DNA of 64,000 nt from Porphyra umbilicalis (lineage: Eukaryota; Rhodophyta; Bangiophyceae; Bangiales; Bangiaceae), in contig KV919124.1 of assembly GCA_002049455.2 (NCBI GenBank), forward strand, positions 1 through 64,000, written 5' to 3'. The position numbers were made by a program, and so were the translations under genes. Position 1 is the stretch's first letter. Each line of letters opens with the position of its first letter. The notes below the pieces were generated by a model. It was given only the letters and a program-made list of their open reading frames with translations, did not search any database and was not told the DNA's origin. Positions 50,059 through 60,453 of this stretch are shown here, piece by piece.

Positions 50059-51408
50059 CTTTTGCTGTCAAGAGCCCTCGTACGCTCGAAAAAAAACTGA
50101 GACGGTCGGGGTGACGAGGGTTGAGGCCGTCCTGTTGGCGCTCAGTGCCCCTAACATTGCAGATCCGGCCGATCGACCGCGGTCGGGACCACAAACCGTT
50201 GATCCGGCTCGGTGATCGGGGGCCCTCCTCCCGGCTGGCACTCATTCGCGAGCGCGCTCTTTCTCGCCGTCCCATCCACTCGTTGCTGCCAAGTGCCCGC
50301 ACGCGCTCGCTTTTCGTCAATGCCCCCTGTCTGTGCCCGGGACAGCAGCCTCTCAGTCCACAGGTGGGCACCCTGTCGTGCCCGAGGGCCGTCTGTGGCG
50401 GTCTCCTCGCCCTTCGTACCCGGTGTGGCAATGTCGCTCGACGGCCACGACTCATCTTCCACCCACCACCTCTCCACCACCGCACCACGACCACCCACCC
50501 CCGCCCCCTGCTCACTTTTTCTTCCACCACGCAACGCGTCCTGTGTGCTGAGGCATGGCGAGGCGAGCACGACCGACCAACGCATCGGACACGATCGCCT
50601 GCTCCCATTGATGATTGGCCACAGTTACGAAGTAGCCCACGAAATCAATCCGATTCGCCGTGATCCACACTTGCGTCGCCCGTGTCACGAAAGGTCATCA
50701 ATGAAACACAGCTTCAAGCTACAAAAATGACAAGAAGAACAAAAAAAGGCAGCATGTGCCGGAGACAAAAGAAAGCTCTCCTCAGCGTCTTGTCATATCT
50801 GTCTTCAGTTGTTTCCTTCGGAGATATCTGAGGACGCTCTTCTCCAGAGGAGTATTCTGTATCCAGAATGGCTTCAGGGACAGTACAGTCTTTCTCTATT
50901 GCTGTGACATCCCTTCTTGGGCATGGTGCCTAAAGGTGGATCTTACGTATTAAAACCTCTGGCGGCGACGCATGTTCAGGCCCACCAAAGACGGACACCA
51001 TCGCACCTAATGCCGACTGTTCCGCTATAGAAAGAACCACCAACTCGCCGGCTTTGAGTCTATGCGCGCCGTTCCGAAGTGTGGACTGTATTTTGGAGCG
51101 TCGTCGTGCGTGCAGAAAACAGTAGGGTGCCGGTTTTGCTGTACTTATCGCGCCCTTGTTGACGCCATGCTTCCATGATGGGCATGTGAGGCGTGCTTGC
51201 CCAGGAAAAGTTGTAAGCATGTACATGACGAGCCTTGCAGCCTGTCAGAAGTCGAAACTGAGCATTGCGGAAGCGCTGGCGGTCGGGACCGAATGTGAAG
51301 CGCCGGCCCTTGGACTCGGCCGTATCGTTTCATGTCACTCGCTGGTCGCGGAAATTACGGGTCGGGGGCTACTGCTTGATTGCGTGTTCTTTTTTTCGTC
51401 TCATGCAG
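50059..51408. other. Unassigned region
   Basis: 50121-50700 is open on both strands without motifs. No RNA or repeat recognised. Confidence 0.35.
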
Positions 51409-51666
51409 GCCAGCCGGCTTGATCAGCCCTATCAGTTTAAGTGGACTGTATGTATCAGCTGGATCGTTGTTGCAACGGCTATTGCTGAGCTGGAAGCCGG
51501 ACGCAGCGCTTCACCAGTGACGCGCATTCACGCGCTTCTCGCACTCACAGCCCCTTTTCTCGGAGTACCGCCGGAACTCCCATACCTGTCATCTGAGAGA
51601 CTTTGGCTCCTGGAGGACCATTTGCGACGCTCCCACATCGTTTTTGGGATAGGTTTTAGTGTATGA
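51409..51666 (+). CDS. Possible 3' exon of an unknown gene
   Basis: A strong acceptor-like tract (GTTCTTTTTTTCGTCTCATGCAG, ending at 51408) is followed by 85 codons with balanced, protein-like composition. A hydrophobic helix (WTVCISWIVVATAIA), then HALLALTAPFLGVPPELPYL and a charged amphipathic end (SERLWLLEDHLRRSHIVF). It stops at TGA 51664-51666. No convincing upstream exon was found; a GTAAGC donor at about 51213 lacks an in-frame ATG before it. Function unknown. Confidence 0.3.
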   Translation, partial: ASRLDQPYQFKWTVCISWIVVATAIAELEAGRSASPVTRIHALLALTAPFLGVPPELPYLSSERLWLLEDHLRRSHIVFGIGFSV

Positions 51667-52862
51667 GATATACCTTTAGTCACAGGACAGCTTTGCGGTG
51701 CCGTGAGGGCCGATTGAGGCCCTGTCTAAACGGCTCGTGTCTAAGCACGTGTTTGGTCGGACAAGTCCGTGTCTGAGCGAGGGCTGCATGCGGCTGTCTG
51801 AACGGGACGCTCAGATGTCAAACTGTGCTTGGTTGTAAAGTAGCCTGCATATTTGATGCGGCCCTCGGTGCCCACATTGGTCAGCATTGTTGGGCATCCA
51901 GATCGAGGAGGGATCATCGGCCGAGCTCTGCCCACTGACAGCGGTCCCGACAACGTCGAGCACCCGCGTGACAGTACGCAGGTCCATGGAGGAGAGGCAC
52001 ATCAAGAACTTCTCTGCCTTGGCGCGATCAAAGCCCCCGCGCTCCGGGCGCTAGCCATCCCTGGGCGGTTGCGACTCGGGGGAGAGCGCGTCCTCGGCCG
52101 AAGGCACGGCTGCCGCAGGGAAAGTGAAGTGAACGGGCATCGAGGGGGATGCAGGGGTAGGGAGGACGACCGGGGCGGCCGAGACGGACGAGGGAGCGCC
52201 ATCAACGACCATCAAGACGGTAGGCTGACGAGTCGGGGGGGGATACGAGGGGTGTGACGAGAACGAACAGGGTAGAGAACAGGGGCAGCGAGGCTGGCAG
52301 TGGAAGGGGTAAGAGGTGCTGGATGACTTGACGAGGTGGACAAGAAGAACCGGTATGCGGCGAACGCCGGATGGGGTGTGATGCGTCACGTCTGGTGCTG
52401 GAGAGTGCCTGCAAGTGTGTGCTGTAGGGCGCATGCAAACGTGTGCCGGTGACGTGCCGGAAGCGCTGGCCAGGGCACACCGCTTGCGGCAGATCGAAGG
52501 GCTCGTCCAGATCACGACAGCTCCACGCAGGGGGGCTTCCAATGTGGCCGCCGGGAGTTTTGCAGTGTCTGCACGTGTCTGGCGTGCCCAGGAAAGGGAG
52601 AAAAACCCCGGGCACATGGGCCGACGGCGCTTCTAACTTCGCGCAACTGCTTCTCAGACACGAAAAAGTCCGAGTGCCCGGAAGACGCTCTCCGATTCTC
52701 CAAACACGAATACAGCATGTTCATTGGTCAGACATGACCAGACATGCTGAGACGCGCTCCACCACTCCCCGTTAAGACACCGCCTGAGCTGTCATCTGCA
52801 CGAAGAACCAAGGCTACTTTCGTGCCACGAAGAGTGCCCAGCATTGGAGAAAGACTGTAATA
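51667..52862. other. Gene-poor region
   Basis: A minus-strand stretch (about 52205-51811) has two compositionally protein-like frames (start MVVDGAPSSVSAAPVV; later DLRTVTRVLDVVGTAVSG), possibly one broken small gene, but no domain is recognised. Confidence 0.3.
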
Positions 52863-53023
52863 TTGCTGTCTTCCCAATTCTGGCCGATGTGGTCGAAGTC
52901 AAGACATGGTCCTCATTGGTCAAACGACTTTATCCAGCTGAATGTATACCTGAGAAACTGTTTCGCACAGTTGATCACCCCTCTTGACATCAACGGCATC
53001 GGCCAAAATTGGGAAGACAGCAA
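52863..53023. mobile_element. MITE, TTGCTGTCTTCCC family, short copy
   Basis: 161 bp flanked by TA on both sides, same orientation and closely similar to 26790-26961 (CGCACAGTTGATCACCCCTC shared). Confidence 0.88.
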
Positions 53024-54675
53024 TACAGTTGCCATACGATGCACCCGCGCTCAACTCGTCCGCAATTTCATTTTCACATGATCCGGCTAATTCAATTCTT
53101 CCGGATCGGACTGTATGCCGCAGGACGATTGAGCAATCTACCGATCGCCCAGTCCCATCTTGTCGATCGCGATCCTCCCACTTGTGTGGCAAGGCGATGT
53201 ATACGATAGCTGGAATCGGTCAAACCGGATATTGACTGCAGCCAGGTCACGAGGATTTTGAGGGTCCTCACGCAACGCAGGGAGCCATGAGGAGATGCAC
53301 GTGAATGTGTCAGTCGAAGAGGAACCAGCACTTTCGTTCACTGTATGCCGCGCGATCTGTTGAAAGTGACACCACCATGCCACTGGCCCATCTGTCTGGG
53401 AGCCTCGTTTCTTGAAAACTAGAGCATTCAATTGAAGGATCACGATCACTGGCATGTCAATCCGGAAGCCGCCCTCACGAGTTCTGACTGCCTGACAGCA
53501 ACGTGGCGATCAGATTCGGCTCCGTAGTGCCCCAACGCAGCCGCGCATTGGAGACGGGCATGGGGGGAGGGAGGCGGCGTGCATGGAGGCGGCCCGCTGG
53601 AGCATCTGCACCCACACTGAACGCTCTGCAGCGGCTGGGCACGCCGTCGACCTGGGCCAAACGGCCACTCTTGACGTCCGCACTGCGCGCTGGACCCACA
53701 CAAACCAGGCCCCAACGAGCACTCGCCCCACCCCCCCTGCGCGACGCTCTCGTTGGCCGTCGCCGCCGCCGTGGCGTCGGTCTGGGCGAGCGGTGGGTGC
53801 GCGGGACCGGTCACACGGCCGCACCGTGTGAGAGGGGCGTGGGTGGGCAGCGGCCAGAGCCGGCCACGCAGTCGCGACCGCAGGCACCGCGCCCGCGTTG
53901 GCCTTTGTCGGGCGCTGGGGGCTGTTGGCACGGGAAGACGGCCGGGTGGGAGGCGCGCCGCGCGTCGCTCGCGCTGCCGTTGACGCGTCGTGCCTCGTTG
54001 GGCGTGCCCCGCCCCGCGCCGCGCCACGCCACGCCTGCGCACGCGCCTCGCCGCGACGCGCGTGATTGTCGAGCCCGCGTGGCTCTCCGCCGCATCCACC
54101 TGGGCGTACGGCCGTGTGTGGTGCCTCCACGGGTGCTGTCGCGTCTTGTCCATTACCGTTTCCTCGTCCCTCGCGTTCGTTTCCCCATCCCCATCTTTAT
54201 TGGCCTCATTTTTATTCCCCGACTTGTTTTTGTTCCGTTGCTTGGTGCCTGTGTGCCGGCGGAGGCCGTCCTGAGGTTCCGTGTTGGCGTGGTCAACAGG
54301 CCCCCTTGTTGCAGTCCCTTTGGCGCCATTGCCGGGTGGTGTGCGCTCGCGCGCCGCTCGACTGCATGTACACGCCGTTTGGAGGTGCGCCTCCCCTTGC
54401 CGTTCTTGCTGGTACGTTTGCTACTTGCATCAGCTGCTTCGTGGTTGTTCGCGATTGAGGGTCGCGGCGACGCGCCGACCCGGCGAGCTCTGCTGCCGTC
54501 GTGGGTCCGCGCCCGCCGTCTGCTGTCCCTTTTTGGCAGCGCGTCCCGGGCTGCACGCCAACGGAGCGCCGTCGGTGGCGCTGACAACGGGGGCGCCCGT
54601 GGTGGGGGCGGCCGCAGGGGGGTGCCGGCGGGCACTAGTGACCTGCGGGGACGTGGTCAAGCCGCTGGTGGCGGC
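53024..54675. promoter_or_regulatory. Upstream region of the tyrosine phosphatase gene
   Basis: 53024-53480 is lower GC with nothing recognised. 53500-54675 is GC-rich and open in several frames. It contains a T/C-rich promoter-like stretch (54150-54245) and a splice-like pair, GTACGT donor at 54412 and CTTTTTGGCAG acceptor ending 54539, which may mark a leader intron. Confidence 0.35.
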
Positions 54676-56297
54676 ATGGCAACTCGAACCGAGGACAGCG
54701 ACCTACGCGACGCTCCGGGCGTAGGTCGTGCGCCGTCGCTGCAGGCTAACGGCAACCTCGTCGACCACTCGATGGCGATGGGGGCGACGACGGCTAGCCA
54801 ACGTGCGGTGGCCAAGGCGGCGCAAGATTTTTTGGAGGACCTGACTGTGCGCATGCGCCGGATGGACAAGCCCCCGCAGTCGACATTCCGCCACTCGTAT
54901 GGGGGCGAGTTTGAGGTACGTTTGCGACTGCTACTTGAGCCTTTGGGGGTGCTCTGTGGGTGTCTATTTGACCGTGCAGCGGCACTCTTGGGCGCCGTTT
55001 GAGCTTATCGTCGTTGCCATTGGGACCAGGCAGTCTACCATGCTTGCGTCCGTGTCGTTCCTCGTACTGACTGCTTTTTTATACATTGTGTCTGGCTCTT
55101 CTCTCCTTTTCTCATGTACCTTCTTTCGATTGTATCGCCGCTGATGTTGCATGTCTTGTTGGATGATTGCAGCACGTGATGAACGCGGACCGGGTAAGCA
55201 TTGCCGAGTACGAAATCCTGTACAAGGCTGCCCTTGCTGAGGAGAACGTGCCGAGAAATCGTTACGCCAACGTGTTGGCAAACGAGCACTCTCGGGTGCG
55301 GCTGTCGGGCATCGCAGTTGCTGCGGCGCAGGCCACGCAGGGCACGGCTGTGGACAGAAGTAGGGGCTTTGGCGGCACAGCCAGCATCCCGTCGGACTAC
55401 ATTAACGCCAACCGCATTAACGGGGTCGCCCCCCACGCCGGCTACATCGCAACTCAGGCGCCGCTCGGGGAGACCGCCTCCCACTTCTGGCACATGATTG
55501 TCGACGAGCAGGTGCCCATCATTGTCATGCTGAACCGGGTGCCCGAATGGCCCCCTTCCGCCAAGTCCGACCGCTACTGGCCTGGAGATGAGGCTGGCAA
55601 CACGGAGCAGTACGACTCAACGTTGTCGGTGACGACGCTGGTTCATGCCATGGAGGATGACTACATGCGGGATGTGATTGTACGCCGCTTCCGCATTGTG
55701 CGGCGGCGGCCAGCAACCGCCCCCGAAGCGCGGCTTGCCAACGGACACGCGGCGGGGAGCAGTGGCGCGACGGCTCCCGGCAGAGCGGCTGCCGTGGGTG
55801 GTGGCGACGTGGCTGTCGACACGCACGAGGTCATCCACTTGCAGTTTTGTGCTTGGCCGGACCAGGGGGTGCCCGACAGCGCAGAGTCTCTGTTGGACCT
55901 GCTGGAGCGGATTGATAGGGAGCTCCGTCTCGCCTGCGGCGACGGCCCGTTCAAGCCCGTGGTCGTCCACTGCAGTGCGGGAGTGGGCCGGACGGGTACT
56001 CTGATGGCGGTGGACCTGAGCTTGAGGCGCTTCCTATCCAGCAACCCCATGGTGCACAATGGTCACAGCGACGATGGCGCGGTGGTGGGCGCCGCCAATG
56101 GGGGCACCACCGCGGTGGGGCAGTTGCCGCAGGTGCCGCCATTGAACGTCGACTCCATGGCGGTGATTGTGCGGGACCTCAAGCTGCAACGGTCACGGAT
56201 GGTGCAGACGCCCATCCAATACCGGTTTGTGTTTGAGGCGCTGGCAGCGGGAATCAAGAGGCTAGCCGACCTACCACATCACGGTGGCGCGTCATGA
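54676..56297 (+). CDS. Classical (tyrosine-specific) protein tyrosine phosphatase
   Basis: Two exons, 54676-54915 and 55173-56297 (intron 257 nt, phase 0, GAG|GTACGT ... GATTGCAG), give 454 residues. It dephosphorylates phosphotyrosine in proteins, probably in the cytosol, as no signal or membrane segment is seen. Motifs in order: [63 protein letters not shown] (WPD loop), [14 protein letters not shown] (P-loop, catalytic Cys and Arg about residues 347-353) and [13 protein letters not shown] (Q loop). A Gly/Ala/Arg-rich insertion of about 30 residues sits before the WPD loop. The start ATG is the first in a suitable context; the frame is open far upstream, so a longer N-terminus or extra exon is possible. 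Classical PTPs are uncommon outside metazoans and a few algae, so this is notable. Confidence 0.93.
54916..55172 (+). other. Spliceosomal intron in the PTP gene
   Basis: GTACGT donor, GATTGCAG acceptor, phase 0. Candidate branch motif GTACTGACTG at about 55064-55073. Confidence 0.85.
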
Positions 56298-57222
56298 TGA
56301 CGTCTGCGGTGGGGGCGGGTCCCGGTACGACCATGGGCGCAAGGTTGACATGCCGTCCTGTGCGAGGTGGTCCAGACGCGTGTTGCATGGTTTGCTTTTG
56401 TGCTGGCGTTTTTCTTTGCCCTCGGGTGTGCTGTCGTGAGTGTCTCGAAGAACATCCTGCTTTCATACATTGTTTACCCTTGCCACTGGACCACTCGTCC
56501 GCCTCACGTTTCCAATGCGTCTGCTTGCGTCGTGCGTGTTTTACACCCAGTATGTTCTGTCCTGGGCCCTTCGTTGGAGACACTTGCGTCTGCCGCTCGC
56601 CACGGTACAGCTTGTTGTAAGCGTCGATGTGCATGCTCCGTCACTGCATGGGGCAGCAGCGTACGGAGAACACTCGGAAAATGTTCTGTTTCACCGCGGC
56701 TCTTGAACAGAGACGAGTGCGCCGCTGTTCTGATGATGGGTTTCGGGGCTCGTGTGGCTGACTAGAATCCTGTCCACAGCTGCCTCCTTGGCTACATCCC
56801 AGCGGTACATCGGTACAGTAGCACAGGTAATCAGTCACACTGACAGCTGCAAAGGCGTGTGTCACCAAGGTGCATGGAGATGCTGCCCGGCTCTTGCACG
56901 AAAGGTGAGCATGAACACAGGTGTGCAGGGGCAGCAACTTCAACGGCGTTGTCTCTCGTCTCAAATTCAATAGACTCCCGCATAAATTCAGTTGTAATTC
57001 TCGATGAGTATTTCTCATTGTGCCGTGAGATTTTCACGAATGTTTTTGAAAATGCTGAAGTGAATCATGTGTGCAAGCTGATCAAGCGACAGAACCAGGG
57101 CTTGGCACCCATCATCGCACTTCGGGCGCGTACTGCTGCCCGCCTTGCCTGTTGCCGTGACAGCTCTCCGAGCGGACGCTTATCGCCTGGATCGCTGCCC
57201 ATCTCGCGGACGGCCCGTCGCC
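56298..57222. other. Intergenic between PTP and M1 aminopeptidase
   Basis: No gene recognised. 56340-56600 is T-rich 3' flank; 57120-57222 is the probable leader of the next gene. Confidence 0.45.
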
Positions 57223-59363
57223 ATGACGCGCCGCAACGCTGTTGACTCGAGCTCCTACGCCAACCTCGATGAGGTCGTTACCACCCACCTGTCGCTCGCC
57301 CTCCGCATCGACGTGGCCGCCCGACGGCTGTGTGACGACTCCACCGCCACCCTGACCCTGTCCGCCCGCGTGCCTGGCGTGACGACCGCAACGCTGGACA
57401 CCCGCGGTCTTGATATCGTCGGTGTCACTGACGCGGATGGCCGGGAATTGGCATACACCGCCTCGGCCGTGGTCGGGAAACTCGGCGGCACCCTGACCGT
57501 GACGATGCCGCCGGCGTTTGCGGCCGCCGCCGGCGCTGCGGCGACCGTCACAGTGCGTTACACTACCGACGGCCTTGGGGGCGAAGGTGGTGCCGGCGGC
57601 GCATGTGGTTGGCTGACCGCCGCGCAGACAGCCAGCGGCGCGCACCCGTTTGTCTTTACGCAGTGCGAGGCCATCCATGCACGATCCATCTTCCCGTGCC
57701 AAGACAGTCCGAGCGTCAAGGCCACTTACGACGCCACCCTGACGGTTCGTGCGCCTCTGGTGGCGGTTGCGAGCGCCTTGGCCGTCGGGGACCCGGAAGC
57801 TGTGGCGGGGCCGGGCGGGGGCGACTGGGTGCGCTACACCTTTGACCAGCCCGTACCTGTGCCCGCCTACCTGGTGGCTTTTGCGGCTGGGGAGCTGGTA
57901 TCGCGCGACCTGTCTCCGCGGTGCCGCGTGTGGGCACAACCGTCGGTCATTGAGGCGGCGGCGCACGAGTTTGCAGAGGTTGACACGCTGCTGGCGACGG
58001 CCGAGCGCATTGCGGGGCCGTATGTGTGGCAGCGCTATGACCTGTTAACGTTGCCAGGCTCCTTCCCCTACGGAGGCATGGAAAATCCATGCCTAACGTT
58101 TGTCACGCCGACGCTGCTGGCGGGTGACCGGTCCCTCGTGTCTGTGGTGGTACGTTTGGCCGTCGGCGCGTCGCGTGTGGTGGTGCCCAGTGGTGCCTTG
58201 CTTTTATTTCTTGCACTGCTGGTGACGAGCCGCGAGCGCGGACTGACAACTCGCGGCACTCCCTCTCCACCCTCGTCCAATGACCATTGTTGCTCTTCTG
58301 CCCTTTGCAGGCTCACGAGATTGCGCACAGCTGGTCGGGCAACCTCGTCACGAGCGCGTCGTGGCCGTACTTTTGGCTCAATGAGGGTTGGACGGTCTTC
58401 CTCGAGCGCCGCATCCTCCACGAGCTCCACGGTGCGGGCGTGGCGGGCCTCTCCACGTACGGTGGGCGGCAGGCGCTGCGTGACTATGTGTCGTCGGTCG
58501 GCGTCGACCACGCCTACACGGCGCTCGAGCCGGTGCTCGCGCCCGACACGGACCCAGACGATGCCTTTTCGGTCGTCCCCTACGAGCGAGGCTACAACTT
58601 TCTCCTCCACCTGCGCTCGCTGCTGACGCCCGGTGACGATCCGGCGCCCTTTGATGCCTTCCTCCGCTACTACTTTGGCCGCTACGCGCGGCAGTCGATC
58701 ACGTCTGACGACTTGCGCGCGGCGCTGTCAGACTTTTTCCCCGACGCGGCTGGCACGCTGGCCGCCGTCGACTGGGCGGGTTGGCTCAAAGCGCCGGGCG
58801 GCTTGCCGACGGCCGTGCCCGTGGATGAGAGCCTCCTCCACCAGGCACACGCACTGGCGCGCACCTGGGCGGCAACGGCCGAGGCCGGTGGAGAGGGGGC
58901 GGCGGCGGTCACCGCCGCCGTCGCCACCACCGACGCGGAGGGCCTCGCGACGTGGCCCGCCGCGCAGCGGTGCGCGTTTCTCCAACACCTCGGCGCCCTA
59001 ACGGCGGCCTCGGGCGGCGGCGACGCCGCCGCCGCCACGCTGCTGTCCCCGGCGGCGGTCGCCGCCCTCGACGGCGTTGCGCACTTTAACAACAGCAAGA
59101 ACAGCGAGGTGCTCCACCTGTGGCTGCGGCTGGCCCTGCCCGCGCGCTACGAGCCGGCGGTGGCCAGCGCCAAGGCGTTTGTCACCTCCCAAGGACGCAT
59201 GAAGTTTGTGCGACCGCTCTACCGCCTGCTCGCCTCGGTGTACCCGGCGGGGGGCATGGCGCGGGCGCTGTTTGAGGAGCACCGGGATCGGCTGCACAGC
59301 ATTGCGGCCAAGATGATTGAGAAGGATTTTGCCGACCAGTCGGCCGTCGGAGCCGTCGCGTGA
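57223..59363 (+). CDS. LTA4H: M1-family aminopeptidase, leukotriene A4 hydrolase/aminopeptidase B type
   Basis: Two exons, 57223-58149 and 58311-59363 (intron 161 nt, phase 0, GTACGT ... CTTTGCAG), give 659 residues. It is a zinc aminopeptidase that trims N-terminal residues of peptides; epoxide hydrolase activity is known for some relatives but cannot be inferred. The N-terminal beta domain contains FTQCEAIHARSIFPCQDSPSVKATY. The exopeptidase motif GGMENPCLTF is at about 284-293. HEIAHSWSGN with zinc ligands H311 and H315, and E334 in WLNEGWTVF, complete HExxH-x18-E; the intron falls just before it. Downstream RGYNFLLHL and the C-terminal helical domain (HFNNSKNSEVLHLW, FVTSQGRMKFVRPLYRLL) are of the LTA4H type. 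The start is the first ATG in frame with good context. Size is close to the family norm (about 610). Confidence 0.95.
58150..58310 (+). other. Spliceosomal intron in the aminopeptidase gene
   Basis: GTG|GTACGT donor and CCCTTTGCAG|GCTCAC acceptor, phase 0. Candidate branch motif GGACTGACAAC around 58240-58250. Confidence 0.88.
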
Positions 59364-59819
59364 GCGTTGATAGCCGATCGGGGACATTGCCGGCGTGAGG
59401 GGTGCGGTCACAACTCGGCGGCGAGCGCCGCAAGAGTAAAACATGGTCTTGCACACCCGCTGGCAGCGCCGCAGGCGGTACGGTACAAGAGCGCCACATT
59501 GGCCGTTTAGAATCGTCCCTGACGCGGCTATCTCTCGCCAGCACCCGTGGCGTAGTGTTCATAGGCAAACCATTTACCCACTTTCCACAGGGAGCAAGGC
59601 GACTCGCGACAACCATATAAAAAAAAAAAACATGGGAAAGAAAGACAAGGTCGCGACAACCCCCACTTGTGCTGTCGCCCCCCTCCCACATGGCACATGC
59701 ACACAACAAGCATAGGGCAGAGCTCAACGAGCCCCCCTCCCCCACAACACCCCCAGCGCACCCATCGCCATCCGCTGCGGTCACCGACAGGCCCCCGCGG
59801 CAGCGGCGCCCGCGGCGCC
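59364..59819. other. Convergent intergenic region
   Basis: 3' flanks of the aminopeptidase (plus) and of the small plastid gene (minus), with an A-run at 59619-59630. Confidence 0.5.
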
Positions 59820-60185
59820 TCAGTCGCGCCCCTTGAGCGCCTTTTGAAAGTTCTTGCGGTACTTGCCATTGACGACAAACAGCACCGGCCACGCGGCGGC
59901 GAGCGGGAGTTTAAACTTTGGCTCGTACGTCGTCGCCTCAAAGCCCGCCGCAAACTTGAACGCCGCAAACGCCCAGCCGCCGAGCAGCAGCCAGTTGGGG
60001 ATGAGGGGCAAAAGGCTCATTGTCGGCGCCGCCGGCGTCGACGGCGTCGGGCGGCGGCGGCGGGCGGCGGCGGCGGCGACGGCGAGGCGGGGGCGGCCGC
60101 CGCCGCGCGACGCCGTCCACGCCGACGCGGTGAGGGCGGCGGTCGACGTGGGGGCGGCGGGGAGGAAGGCCATGGCGCCGGCCAT
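59820..60185 (-). CDS. Small plastid-targeted membrane protein, unknown
   Basis: 121 residues. The first 55 are a transit-like sequence (MAGAMAFLPAAPTSTAALTA, then Arg/Ala-rich). The mature part of about 66 residues starts near MSLLPLIPNWLLLGGWAFAAF and has one hydrophobic helix, a polar FEATTYEPKF loop, a second hydrophobic stretch (LPLAAAWPVLFVV), and a basic end NGKYRKNFQKALKG. The pattern (short, two hydrophobic stretches, Y-R-x-N-F-x-K-A-L-K-G end) looks like small conserved cyanobacterial/plastid membrane proteins, but I cannot name the family. The start follows a CT-rich leader with tcaccATGGCC; a second ATG four codons later is an alternative. It lies 268 bp downstream of the ABC1 kinase gene on the same strand. 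Confidence 0.72.
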   Translation of the reverse strand: MAGAMAFLPAAPTSTAALTASAWTASRGGGRPRLAVAAAAARRRRPTPSTPAAPTMSLLPLIPNWLLLGGWAFAAFKFAAGFEATTYEPKFKLPLAAAWPVLFVVNGKYRKNFQKALKGRD

Positions 60186-60453
60186 GGTGACAGGTGGGGG
60201 AGAGGGAAGCCTCTGTGGTAGTGGGGTGCACCGCCGTGCACGGGTATGGGGCGCGCGGGGGGGGGGGTGGTCGTCCGTGGCGAGCGGGAGGGCGGTGCGA
60301 GGCCGGCGCGGAACGCTCGGGGTGCCGCGGCATCGGATGTGGGGCACCCTTGACCTTGATCGGCTCTTCCGAGCGCCCGAGCTGGGGGGTGCTGGGAGCT
60401 CTGCTGGATCCGGGGTGGAATGGGAAAGAGTGAAACCTTTTTTTCTTTTTTGT

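Noticed and set aside
54412-54539. Additional coding 5' exon of the PTP gene joined by a GTACGT...GGCAG intron
   Set aside because: Splicing it to the upstream frames gives an incompatible phase with the phosphatase frame; kept only as a possible leader intron.
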